A DNA stretch of 64,000 bases, taken from the NCBI GenBank assembly GCA_019188255.1, contig JAETXT010000006.1, positions 2,914,001 through 2,978,000 on the forward strand, written 5' to 3'. Shown here piece by piece: positions 21,640-33,006 of this stretch. The number at the start of each line of letters is the position of its first letter. The first letter of the stretch is position 1. The translations under genes were made by a program, and so were the position numbers. The notes under the pieces were generated by a model that did no database searches, was not told the DNA's origin, and worked only from the letters and a program-made list of their open reading frames with translations. The stretch is from Verticillium longisporum (lineage: Eukaryota > Ascomycota > Sordariomycetes > Glomerellales > Plectosphaerellaceae).

Positions 21640-22589
21640 GATGTTCTTTTGCTCTACACACATTGTCTGCAGTCTGGCATTGATTGTCTCGTGCTCCCTT
21701 TTTTGGTCCATGATTTGAATGCATAGTGCCGTAACCAATATATTGGTTCGAATTTCCCCATGAGGACATGGCGGTTCAATGATACAGACGCATCGCCAGC
21801 CAAAGAGTGAGCCTGCCGCTTCACGGCAAAGCCCTCATCTCGTCCAGTGTTGCACTTCGCAGAGCCAGTCTCAATAGCTACCCTCACAGGGGGGACCCTG
21901 TCTGTCATTGAAAAGAATCATTGTTTCGCTTTGCACCAGACGCCGCGAAACGTCCGTCTATCTCCTCTACCGCACCCCAAAGCCGGCTCATCCAGCTGCT
22001 GCACCAAGCCAGCCAGCAGGTCGATGGCCGCCCGGCTTTCCTACCGGCCGCCCTGCGCCATCGTCAAAGCTCGTTTCACGTCATGATTATATGTACGTCC
22101 GGCCGCCCTCCGGTCGCCGCCTGGGCTCCCCGCCAGAGAGCCTGCCATGATGCGACCGCGCTGCCCGTCTCCTGGCCACAGATGGCACCAGTTTCTTCCC
22201 CACCTCCGGCCGGTGCGCTGCTCTGCATGCCGGTGTCCCTGCACCCCGACGTCTTCTTTGCCGGGCGCGTAGAAGCTTCTGGCCGTCGGGACGTGGCTTC
22301 TTCCACATGACAGCAGTGACCGTCTTTTCGCACGTGCGAAAGCTCACTTGCGCAGTGTCGTGCCGATACTGCCCTCGGCGTATGAAGAGGCTGCTCGCTG
22401 TAGACGGGGCCCTGCGGACGCTCTCCAGCCTCCACGGCAGACGGGGCCAGGGCAGTCGGAAGAGTGCGGTCCGTGTATATACGATGGAACGGCCGCCCGT
22501 GCGCCGGGTATTCTCCGCGACCGACGGCAGGAGAATGAGTTTTTGTTGGTTGTTCATGTTTCTCGTACCCCGCTGACGATTGGCCTCGC
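21640..22589. other. Intergenic and 3' flank of the arrestin-like gene
   Basis: Several long open frames overlap here on both strands (about 21900-22600), but none shows a family signature and they mutually contradict each other. I treat them as chance frames in GC-rich sequence. Confidence 0.45.
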
Positions 22590-24069
22590 TCACTCAATGA
22601 GCGGCTTCTTCTGTCCCCCCACGATGCACAACCCCAGCGTGTGGAGGGCCTCCCTGTCGTTGGCTAATATGATCCTCCTCGCCGGCAGCATGGGGTTAAT
22701 CGGGTCGACGTGCGACGCGTCCATGGCGGCCTGCTCGATGGCGTCCATCTCCTCCTTGCAGCCCTGCTGGTCCATGGGGCAGATGACGAGCGGCACCCGG
22801 GCCGTGACGTCGCGCGCGGAGCTCAGTTGCGCCTGCAGCCAGTTAGTCAGTCGGTCCGTCCGTTGGCCAGGCATCCCTTATATGCAGCACAAGTGAAGGA
22901 GGGGCGGGACCTACCTTGACGGTCAAGTAAAACTCAATTTTGTAGAGGGTCGATGTTGTCGTGAACGACATGACCTCGTACATGGGGAACGCCGGCTTGC
23001 CGCGCCTCACGATGCCGTCCGGGTCGCGCAGGTCCTTGGAGGGGAACACGAGCCCTAGGTTGGTGGCGTAGCCGGCCTCGGGCAGCTTCGCGGCCACGGA
23101 CTGCACGTGCTTGGCAATCTTGTTGACCTTTTTCTGGGGCTCGTCGCCCTCGGGGTTGTAGGTGATCTCCTCGTCGATGGAGACGGTGATCTTTTGTATG
23201 GTGACCTTCATGGCCTTCTTCATCCAGTCGGGGTTCGGCACGAGCTTGATGTATACGGTGATGGGATCGAGCGGCCCATAGCTCCACTTGGGCACGGAGA
23301 TGCCGAGGGTGACGACGCTGTCGGACGTGTTGGTCCTCGTCTCGGGCTTGTTGTACATGCCAAAGGTCGACAGGGTGTCGTAGCGCTGCAGCGGCATGGG
23401 GAAGGCGTACTTGTTCTGGACGCTGTGGCCCTGCTGGACGGTGACGACCAGCTCGTAGAACGTCTCGGCGGTGCGGCTCGGCAGCTGGAGCGAGGCGGGG
23501 GATGCGGCGGTTTGTCTCCTCACCGCCGCGGCCGAAGGGGATGAAGAGGACGAAGGGCAGGTCCATGGCGATGACGCTCTCGGCCTCGCGACCGGTCTGG
23601 CAGCGGAAGAGCAGGAGCTCCTTGCCGACGACGTCGGTGGTCTCGCGGCGCGGCGTGCCCAGGTGGCGCTTGGCGACATTCTCGGCGGCGGGGTGGATGG
23701 TTTCGCGGCGCTGCAGGCAGATGCGCACGAGGGAGACGGCCACGGGCATGGAGAAGCCCTGGGAGGGGCGGATCTCGACCTTGCCTTCGATTCGGGGCTG
23801 TGAGGGGGCAGGCGCATGCGGTCAGCAAGGTGTTGTGTACAGCGCGAGAGGTTCCGTCGTCTCGTTGCTTGCCCCGACGGCGGCGCATGGGCAACACAGC
23901 ACAGACACACAGCGAGGCAGACAAGGACACGCGCAGGAAGAGAGGAGAGGGAAGAGAGAGAGGAGAGGGAAGAAAGAGAGAGAGGACGCACTAATGTTGC
24001 TGATATGCCCGGGTAGCCGACGAGGAAGTTGCTATTCGGCGGGCCAGAGACCCTCACGAAGGCGGCCAT
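22590..24069 (-). CDS. Arrestin-fold (S-antigen superfamily) protein, one frame break
   Basis: Three exons: 24069-23992, 23797-22915 and 22832-22590. The introns are 23798-23991 (194 bp, long and CT-rich on the coding strand) and 22833-22914 (82 bp). The product is ~400 aa, starting MAAFVRVSGPPNSNFLVGYPG, then PRIEGKVEIRPSQGFSMP. A predicted beta-rich arrestin core spans the protein: RIEGKVEIRP, VIAMDLPFVLFIPFG, FYELVVTVQQG, NKYAFPMPLQRYDTLSTF, LDPITVYIKLVPN, KVTIQKITVSIDEEITY. The end reads LPARRIILANDREALHTLGLC. Fungal relatives usually act as trafficking adaptors; which one this is cannot be told. The frame breaks at the G run 23497-23501 (C run in coding sense): removing one base gives RIPASLQLPSRTAETFYEL (adding two would also do). 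Confidence 0.82.
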
Positions 24070-25022
24070 GGTGCCGTGATCGCCAGGGTCCAGGTCGCGC
24101 GGGCGATTGCCTCAAGACGTCTGTCTGTCGGTGGGTTCAGACGTTCAGTCTGGCTAGGACGAGCGGCACGGCCCCGGTGGTGCTGGCGGCGTGGATTTGG
24201 TTACTGCTGAGCAGGCAGAGCTGCCGTCGGAGGTGCTCTCATGCGTAGGGCGCGGGGGGGTTGGAGGTATCGAGGAGCTCGGACGTGGGGTGGTTCGTAG
24301 AAATGAGGGCGTCCCGATGACGGCGGATGGGGTTCGCGGTTCGGCCAAGGCTGTGGGTGTCGTGGGCGTGGTGGGCAAGCTGAGCTTGGCAGGAGGTATT
24401 ACATGCTCGAGACGGCACCAAGGGGAGGAGGCGGGGGGACTCTGCGGCGTTGTCGTGTGCGACTCGGAGGCGGGTATTCGTTTGTCGTGAGAGGCAGGTC
24501 GAGGTTCCAAATTGCGAGCCAAGGCAAGGCCGGTTGAGGGCAGCTAGACGGGTCTGATGAAAGCGTAAACACTGTAGGTGGCAATGCAGGTATGTCCAGT
24601 AAGAAGAAGAGGCTCTCAGGGAGTGTGTGGGAGGGGAGGGCAGAGCCGACGGCGAGGCAGAGCAGAGGCAGCGCGAGATGCAGAGGCAGGCAGAGAGGTA
24701 GATGCAGAGGCCGAGATGCAGCAAGCAGGCAGGCAGGCAAGCAGGTAAGACAGTAGGTAAGCAGCTCTGAGTGGTTCGCGGTACGCAGTACGCAGTACGC
24801 AGGCGGTATGCAGTACGGACGGAGTACAAGAGTGTGCCACTGCTGCGTTGTGCTCGCAACATTGGGTGGGCATAGACAAGAGCAATCAACCATGCAGCGT
24901 TGTGCTTGGGTCGGATGCTTACCCGCCAGACGGATGATGCTGGTGCGGAGTACTGTCTAGGTACTGGGGCCGTGACGGTGGATTGATTATAGATGATAGC
25001 GCCCAAGCTCCCAGTTCAGCGC

Positions 25023-25082
25023 TGAGCCCGCTGCAACTGCTCTGAGCCCGCTGCAACTGCTCTGAGCCCGCTGCAACTGCTC
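25023..25082. repeat. 20-bp minisatellite, three copies
   Basis: Three near-perfect tandem copies of a 20-bp unit (TGAGCCCGCTGCAACTGCTC). It lies in the intergenic region upstream of the arrestin-like gene and downstream of the transporter gene. Confidence 0.95.
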
Positions 25083-26140
25083 TTACCCCAGCTGCTGTTG
25101 CTGGGCACCTGGGGCCTCTGGCCTCGGGCCTCTTGGGCACTGAGCCAGGCACCGACGTGGGGCTCCCAGGTCGTCATCATCCCCCCTCCTCAGAGCTTCA
25201 TCTCAGGTAGGGACCCAGAGGAGACTCGCTAGCTCTGTCAACAAAGGGCCCAACCCACGGCAACGACCCTTTCGCGTTGCCACATTCGATCCAGCCTCGT
25301 CGCCCATTTCTACCTAGCCATGCCTCTAGGGTGCAAGCTTCGATCCGGCTGCGGCTCGGCCGTCCAAAAACATAGCATGACCACACAACGTACAGCGACC
25401 GTGGTGTGAGGCTCGGCTTCGCACGAATGAGGCACCGCCATCTGACATTGCGCTTACTCTCCCCTATGCTGTCCCCACCTACTTGGGTACTGAACACAGG
25501 CAAAGTTAAAGGACAGGAACAAACATGGATGGTGACGGAGCACCAGAGCTGAATGATGGGGGATGCCGATGCTGTCAAGCTTTCAGCCCCCAAACCCCAG
25601 CCCTGCTGGCGCTTCGGCGGTACCAGGCAGCCTACCAGGCAGCGTCATCGGCACACTCGGCGCATCTGGGCCGTTCAACATGGAGGCTTGTTCGGAGGGG
25701 GCGGGGTGGAGGGGAGTCTATTGCCTGGCGGTAAGAACGGATCTTGTCGAAAAGTCACGATACCTCTGTGTCTCGTGCTCCCGCAGCGGTACCTTGGGTC
25801 TTCCAGCCATGGCCATCATACAGTCTCTGCAACGGCTCCCAGGATGCTCATTGTGCATTGCTGTCTCCTTACATGGCGAAAAAATGATCAAATTGTTCGT
25901 TTGTCGATAGTGCAACGAATTAAGCGCTTGGTCCTGCATACGTAGCATATGCGCCTCGAACCCTGGGGTCGTTAACCACAAGCCACGCGAGAGCGGATCA
26001 AGTGGCGGTCATCTTTCTCGCTTATATCGTCTCGCCTATCTATTCCGTTATTGCAGGGACACTTCAGTGGTATTATAGCTCATCCTTTATTTACCTAGAC
26101 TCCTCATGCTCTATCCGTGGCATGAACCCCAAGTTCATTA

Positions 26141-26162
26141 TCTACCTACCTAGGTAGGTAGA
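26141..26162. repeat. Perfect 22-bp palindrome of the TACCTA/TAGGTA type
   Basis: Each strand reads the same 5'-3': an 11-base half site TCTACCTACCT followed by its reverse complement. It lies about 165 bp beyond the stop codon of the transporter gene, with further TAGGTA copies at 26168-26178. Confidence 0.95.
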
Positions 26163-26326
26163 GTAAGGTAGGTAGGTACGGTACCATCCTGTCCTTCAAT
26201 GTACGCCTCACTGATGTGGCTGTGGTGGCTGGGGATGCGGAACATCAACCCCGCCTCACCTGCCTACCTTGGTTAGGTACCTAGACATGTCAACATCAAC
26301 TCCCCCTGACACGGACATCAGACCAC

Positions 26327-28259
26327 CTAGAACACAACACCCTTGGTCTGCTTCATCTCGCCCACGTTCAGGTCCTTCAGCATGCAGATCCACACAATCA
26401 GCACCCCCGCAATGCCCGTCCCCGCCGCCAGCATCCTCGTCTGCGCATAGCCGTACGCCTGCTGGATCGCGAGCCTCTCGGGGCTTCCCACGGGGTACGA
26501 CAGCTGCGCGACAATGTCGCCGTACACGACCAGCGCGTCCACGCCCTCGGGCAGGTAGCGACGCAGCGCCGGCAGGAACGTGTTGGTCCAGATGGCCCCC
26601 GAGATGGTGCTGCCGACGGCACCGCCCATGCCGCCGCTGACAAAGAGCATGGCCAGCGCCGCCGCCACGTGCTGGTGGTCCACCGCCGCCAGCACGGCGA
26701 TCTGCATGCCGAGGATGAAGATGGCGCCGCCGATCGACGTGAAGATCTGGCACATGACAATGTACCCAATCTCGCCGTTCGGCCTGCGGAAATGGATCAT
26801 GAGGCCCAGGCCCAGGACGTAGAACGGCACCGCCACGAAGAAGAGCCAGCGGAACCGCCCCGTGCGCCGGATCAGGTACCCCACGATGAACAGCAGCACG
26901 CCCGAGACCACCTGGAACGTGCTGTTGACGTAGCCGGCCTCGGCCACCGTCACGTTGTTGACCACCTGCAGGAACGACGTGAAGTAGCTGTTCCACGACG
27001 AGTACGACATTTGGTACGTGAAATCAATGAGGCACGCGCCCAGGACCGTGCGGTCCGTGAGGAACTTGTGCTTGAGGAACGGCACCGGCGCGAGGTACAC
27101 CTGGTACAGCGCAAAGCCCACGAGCGTGACGAAGCCCACGACGATCATGGCCATGATGTAGTCCGTCGACCAGCCGTTCGGCGCCGACCGTGCCAACGTG
27201 AACGGCAGCAGGAACACGGTCAGGCCGCCGGCGAACAGGAAGACGCCGAAAGCTGTGCACCAGATCAGTCACTGAAACAAAAACACCAGCACGGCTGACG
27301 GATAGCAGGCGCGAACTCACCATCAAATTCTTTGAGACCGTAGACGATCTTCTGGGGAATGGTCCGGCCGCTCTTCTCCCTTGTGTTGATGAGGCCCTGC
27401 TTCTCGGCCTTGCGGAGGTTCAGCTTGAGCACGCCGAACAGCGGGAACGTGACCATGGGCACGATGATGGCCATGCACCCGAATCCCCATGGCCAGTTGA
27501 GACCGTTGAAACCCTCGGCGGCCTTGCTTCCGGCGAATGCCGTGATCATGTAGGGCGACGATGTGAAGGCGAAGGCCAGGCCACGGTTGCGCAGGTTCGT
27601 CGCGTCGGCGGCGAGCACGCACACGGTGTAGATGGCACCACCGAAACCGACAGAGTAAAAGACCTGCGCGGCGCAGAAAGTGGCAAGGTTCTCCGACACG
27701 GCCATGAGGACGAGACCGAGGGTCGCAAAGCCGATCATGAGCAGAAAACCTTCGGCACGGCCCCAGACGTCGAGCATCTTGGCCATGGGGATGTACACGG
27801 CAGCCGTGATGGCGCTCGAGACGATACCAATGACCGTCAGGAGCGAGTGCGATTGGAAGTCGCTCGTGACGTATGGCGTCAGGCCCCACAGGATCGAAAG
27901 TCGGAACCCGTTGGTCAGGAAGAGGAGCCAAATGCTGCGATATGTCAGGAACGAGTCACCAAAGGCGTAGACTCTGCTGGGTGGACAATGTTGACTTACA
28001 GGATCAGACATGCTGCCAGGTAGCCCTTGGTCCAGGTCAGCGTCACAGCCTGGATCTTCTGAACACCGAGCTGCGCATCCTTGCTGGGCACCAGCTCGTC
28101 GGGGATGGCGTTCTTCTCGTCATCGTAGATGGCACCGCCGTCAGCGCCCGCGGTGGCCGGCGCGGCCTGGATCTCGAGGTCGGCCGCTTGGGCGGCAGCT
28201 TCGGCGTCGCCTCCCGTCTTGCGACCCACCGCGTTCTTGAGGTTGTCCAAGATAGCCAT
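26327..28259 (-). CDS. MFS siderophore iron transporter (SIT family)
   Basis: Three exons, 28259-28000, 27934-27321 and 27252-26327; introns 27935-27999 (65 bp) and 27253-27320 (68 bp). They join as ...ILIWLLFLTNG and ...KEFDAFGVFLFAGG. The product is 599 aa with a soluble acidic N-terminus of ~70 residues and then about 14 predicted membrane segments (for example LLTVIGIVSSAITAAVYIPM, FSFT-like SSPYMITAFAGS, VSGVLLFIVGYLI, FLPALRRYLPEG near the C-terminal loop). The sequence YTWTKGYLAA-like start of TM1 and WGFGCMAII fit the fungal siderophore:proton symporter branch (MirB/Sit1-like). It would import ferric siderophores across the plasma membrane. Whether it takes up a specific siderophore (triacetylfusarinine, ferrichrome) cannot be told. 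A matching GATA-type iron-regulator site lies upstream (28624-28632). Confidence 0.9.
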
Positions 28260-30457
28260 GGCTGGTATGTAGGGACGACAGGGTAGTCAAACGTGCTGGT
28301 TCTCACGACTCGTGCATGAGGGAAGGAACGCTGAGGATCATCCTCCTACTTGTACCTCCACGGCCACCACCTCCACCTCGGGACTTGGCCAGCTTTTTTT
28401 TTTTTCTCTTCCCACCCAGTGCCTCGGGTGCCTCTCACAGGATGTGAGCGTCAAGCAGAGACGATCCGTTGTCGGCGGGCAAAGGCGGACCGAGATGGGC
28501 TGCCAAGGTGCAAGTAGTATCCATCGTGTTCGCTGGTGCCGCTACTACCCAGGCCGTAGGATTCGCACTAGTGTTCAAATCAGTAGTTTGGGATGGAGAT
28601 CGCGAGGACTTTCGTGAGCTTTTTTATCTGATTGATCTCATCTGATTAGATCCCACTTTATAGCCCGGCCCATGTAAGGGACCACCCCTGACGAGCCTGT
28701 TAAGCTTAGGTTCTAGCCCGAGACCGCGTGGCAGGATTTGCATGGGGGAGGCAGGTCCTTTACCCGACACTTGTCGGCCGGAGCAAAGCCGCCTGGCCGT
28801 GCAGTCCAAAGGACCGCAAGAACACCCGCCTCGGATGCACAGTTTGGTGTCGGATGAGCGGTTGAGGCGTCGACTGTTCGTGGGGGTGGAGTGGAGCGCA
28901 CTGCACACGTCGAATCCCCGGCTCCATCGACAGTCGTAATATTGCGAAAGGGGGGATAGAAGAGGTAACTTGAGCTCGATCATCTCCCCTTCTCTCCCTT
29001 GCTGTACGTGGCTCTCAGCCGGTGATGAACAGCAGAAGACGACTGCCCGTAGCTGGGTGCGGTGCGAACGCCGACGTCGAGGCTAGGCTAGGGTCGCTGC
29101 TGCAGCCATGGCGTCGGGCCGTGAGCTTGGCACCATGTGCCTAATAGGATGTTTTTTTTTCCTCCTCTGCCGCGCCATATCTTGCCCTTCACCGGGGTTG
29201 GCTAAGTTGCGATGCAAGGGTCTGGTGTGCTCCTCCAAATGCTGTTCCCGACCACAGGGTTCATGTGCATGTCTCTTAGGAGGTAAATCATAGGCAGGGC
29301 CTCATCAAGCGAGAGCTGCAGTGTGCAGACACAGTTGAGAGAGAACATGGCAGTCTAGAGGCAGCACGAACGCAACATACTAGGCGGGTATCAAACCCAG
29401 CAGGGTCGAGGTGCTCACAACTCGGAGCGCCTCCTAGGATGCAAGCAGCGACGGCTAGACAACACCCATGCCCTTGTACACAGGGATGGGTATCAAATCA
29501 CAAGAACGGGCAGAGCTTGGCGGTCCACTTCGCCGCATACAAAAGCACAAGAGTCGGGACTGAGAGGCCAGGTATAGCCTCGTCGAGGTTCGGCCCAAGT
29601 TATTGGATCCAAAGCCCAGGCTCTGGCCTGCGGGCCTAGTGACCGCCCCGGCAGGCCCTTCATACCTCTCATCAGAATTTGCAGCGCTTCCGAGTGCGGT
29701 GCCGTCGCGTGCCCTCTGTGACTCCCGTCAGGGATCATCGGGTCTGGTCATTGCACTTCCACGTAACGTAGCTCGGTCGTTCGTCAGGGTCCTGCGCAAA
29801 GAGCGAGGCCGAGATGAGACTCGGCTTGTAGGAAGAATGATCAGCCCTAGATCAAATCGACCATCACAAATACCAAGAGAAAAAAGCGGGAAGAACCTAG
29901 GTAGATAGGTGTAAGATCTGACAGAATTTTTGTTTCCTTCATTGAGCAAAAAAAAAAAGACATTACCACAAACGCCGTAAAGCAGCGCCGGCGTGTTTTA
30001 TGACCTAAGCTACACACAATCAGCCAAGAGACCGCTTCGATTTACGAGACCGGAAACCTAGAGTGGCCGCGCACAGAACAACCGCAACAGGAGCATCTGA
30101 GCGCTGGGCTGCAAGATCCTGTACGTCGAGTCGAGTCGGTGTGAAAGTCCTGTTAGATTAAAGGTAGCGGGAGCCAGTCGGGACGGGGCGCGATCGAAGG
30201 CTGATACCAGAACATCCGATACCACGGGCCGCAAGATGAAACACAAAAACAATTTTCCTCCCAACCGTCCGGTTCCGAAAGGCGGCTGTTTATCGCCTGG
30301 GGCGTTCGAAAGTGGTCGTCGTCATCGAGAGATAGACCAAGGGAAGAGCACTAGAACACTACCTTGCAAGTCAGAAAACCAATGTGGACCGTCTCTGTTT
30401 CGGACTGCCTACCTGATGAGTCCTAAAGCCGCATCTTGACGTGGCGAACATTAGCTT
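28260..30457. other. Intergenic, ~2.2 kb; promoter side of the transporter, no gene seen
   Basis: Left part is the upstream region of the siderophore transporter with a T-run at 28395-28405 and the GATA site at 28624-28632. The right part is the 3' flank of the RBM39-like gene. No supported frame. Confidence 0.5.
28624..28632 (-). promoter_or_regulatory. Candidate SRE/SreA-type GATA site (ATCAGATAA)
   Basis: On the minus strand the nine bases match the ATCWGATAA consensus reported for the fungal iron-responsive GATA repressors (SRE, SreA, Urbs1). It lies 365 bp upstream of the siderophore transporter ATG. A second site with one mismatch (ATCAGATGA) is at 28638-28646. The match is exact by inspection. 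The functional link is inferred from the neighbour. Confidence 0.55.
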
Positions 30458-32344
30458 TTAGATCGCTCTGGTGCGAGAGAACAAACTGCTGTAGACCGCA
30501 TCTACAACAGGTGACGCGTCGATCATCCTGCCGCCAAAGTAACGGCCGTTCAATCCCTTGATGGCATTCTCTCCACCCTGCACCTTGTCGAACTTGAGAT
30601 AAATGTCGCCCTTGGAGTTGGGGTCTACCGAGATGTGAACGACGCGGCCGTACTTGCTCTCGGCCTCCTGGCGCACGTCATCTTCGAGCTCCTTGGCCCA
30701 GTCCTCACCCTCTTCCCTGCGATGCTGTTAGTTGGTGCCACACAAGCGGACGAGGCAAGCAAGGTTCAACGTACTCTTCGGGATCAAACATGTTGTGCAG
30801 CACGACGCAACGACTGGCCATGTTCACGTTGACCGGGAGAGGCTTAGTCTCCGTCTTGGGCTTCAGCGTCTGGCGCTCATCTACGGCGTTGCTCGCGTCG
30901 TCAGTCCTGGCAAGCTTCCTCATGAGGGCATCACGACTGTAGTTGTTAAAGTTGACACCGGCGACATCCGTGTCGTCAAGGGCACTGGCGCCGCCCGACT
31001 TTTCGCTGTCGCGACCGCCCGCGCGGTCAAACGTCGAGTTCTGGGGCCCACGGCCACCGGCGCCGGAAAAGGCGGAGCCCTGGAAGGGCTGTTCGCGGCC
31101 GGAAAATCTCTGCAACAAGTTGGCAGTGCTCTCTGGGGTGAACTTATCGTTTCCGAGACCGACACGGATGGGACGACCGGCAAGGTCGAACCCATTCATC
31201 TTCTCGAGGGCCTCCCTAGCCTGGCCTGCATCCCGGTACCTGAAACGTGGGTTAGCATGCATATTCATGGTGCCAAAGAGGGACATGTACTCACTGCACA
31301 AAGCCATAGCCGCGGCTGCGGCCAGTGTCATCCTTCTGCAGTTGGACAAACTCGAGCTCGCCGAAGGGCTCGAAAACGGCCTGCAAGTCCTGCTCCGTCA
31401 CGTTGAAGTGAATGTTCCCGACGTAGAGGCGGTGGAAGGGGATCGAGTTCGACTGTGTACCGGCTGCTTCCGTCGTGCGAACCTGACGGTTCTTCTCGGC
31501 TTCGGTAAGCTGAACGATGATAGGGATACCTAGCAGCTTCTGTCCGGTGAGCTGGAGCGCCTGCGTGACAGTGTCTTCGGATTTGAATTCAACATAACCA
31601 ACTCTGTCTCCAGTTAGCAAAAAATCAAAAAATCGTCATGGTCATGGCTTCGGGAAAGTCTCACCCCTTGGATCTCTGGCTGATGCGGTCTTTGACAATC
31701 TGGGCTTCGTTGACGGGGCCGACCTTCTCGAAAAACTCCTTCAGCTCACGAGTGCGCAGGCGGGCGGCCAGCTGCTGGACGAAAACGGTCCTCCGATCGC
31801 GCTCATCTTCGGTAAGCGGCGGCGTGCCCTCGCGCTTGGACGGCGTGTGCCTGTCGTCGTCGCGGCCACGACGATGATCTCCAGAGTAGCGGTCGGAGCG
31901 GTCGCGGTCGCGGTCCCGTTCGCGACGGTCCCGGTAGTCGCGGTCGTCGCGGCCGCGGCGCGACCTGTGCGGCGAGCGCGAACGGGAGCGCGAACGGCCG
32001 CCGCGCCCGCCGCCGCTGCCGCGGTAGTAGTCGCCATCTCTGTGACGGCGTGAGTGACGGCGGTCATCATCGCGGCTTCTGCTTCGTCGCCTACTCTTGT
32101 GGCTTCCTGCGTCGCTCCGCGGCGTGTCTGCCTTGTGATCGTCGGGGGTGCCTCGGTGGCTGCGCGAGGCGCTGTCGCGGCGCTCGCGGCGTCGGCGGTC
32201 GTGGTCGCGCTCGCGCTCGCGGTCTCCCTCCATTCTCTCGGAGCGGTCTCGGTTCGACTGGTCGTCGGCGTCTGCTGTCGGCTTCGGGTCTGTCGCTCCG
32301 TTGGCGGTCGCGTCCAGGAGGGCCTCCACATCTAGGTTAGACAT
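30458..32344 (-). CDS. RBM39/CAPER-alpha-type splicing factor
   Basis: Four exons: 32344-31665, 31603-31295, 31239-30775 and 30716-30458; introns of 61, 55 and 58 bp. They splice as RSKGVGYVEFK, YGFVQYRDAGQ and FDPEEEEGEDW. The 570-residue product starts [12 protein letters not shown]. Residues ~30-165 are a strongly Arg/Asp/Ser-rich RS domain. RRM1 ([10 protein letters not shown]...KGVGYVEF) and RRM2 ([15 protein letters not shown]...SRGYGFVQ) come next, then a linker, then a C-terminal UHM-type RRM (VVLHNMFDP...[29 protein letters not shown]). This order is diagnostic for the RBM39/Rsd1 family. It helps U2AF-dependent 3' splice-site choice in the nucleus. The frame is clean throughout, unlike several neighbours. 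Confidence 0.93.
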
Positions 32345-33006
32345 CTTGGCGGGTCTTTGTGTGTGGTCTACACCAGAGGATTAGTGCCTTGTCTTTCGTC
32401 AGCCGCTGTGCACCTCCGTTTCTGAGCGTAGCGATATGGCAGGAGTGGAAGCCTCGTGAGGTGAGCGGAATGGCCTGCGTGCTGTCGTGGATGTCGATTC
32501 GACCGTTTGGCTGGGGAAAAACTGAGGGGCAGGGAACAGAGTGAGGAAACGGGCGAAATCAATCGCTGGCGCTGGGTGCGGTCATCTTGCTGACGGCACA
32601 GTCACGTGGTTGCTGCCTAGTACTGGTGTACACCGTGCTGTGATCGTGTGCGGACTGTGCAGGCCACCACTCTCAAAGTGCCAGAACAAAGGCAACATCA
32701 CACCATGAGATGGGTCCTCATTCATTTCGCAGGCTCGAGTGAGTGGTGGTATCAATATTAAACACTAATATGTATCTGCAAGTATGCAGTGGCTCATGTC
32801 CCGTTCCGATGTTCAAGCCAGGCATTGCCTCGTAGTCCCGTTAAAGCATCTCACCCCTGAACTCCTTCAGACAACCGGTCCCCTTGAAAAAGGCCAGCCC
32901 CGTCATTCATGTTACACCCGCTGGCCATGACTTGCATTAAAACCTGACAACTGTCCTCGCTTCTCACTGTCCTGAATCCTCACTCTGCAAAAGCTCGTCT
33001 CCCCGA
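32345..33006. other. Intergenic, no gene seen
   Basis: Upstream region of the RBM39-like gene and 3' flank of the fatty acid hydroxylase. Only short, contradictory frames. Confidence 0.5.

Larger units (their letters stand above)
24070..26326. other. Intergenic, ~2.3 kb, no gene seen
   Basis: Contains the 20-bp tandem repeat at 25023-25082, C/T/G-rich low-complexity runs around 24640-24780, and TACCTA palindromes at ~26141-26180. No supported gene. Confidence 0.5.

Noticed and set aside
21921..22597. Several overlapping frames of 120-170 codons on both strands
   Set aside because: Composition is that of GC-rich non-coding DNA and the frames contradict each other; probably the 3' flank of the arrestin-like gene.
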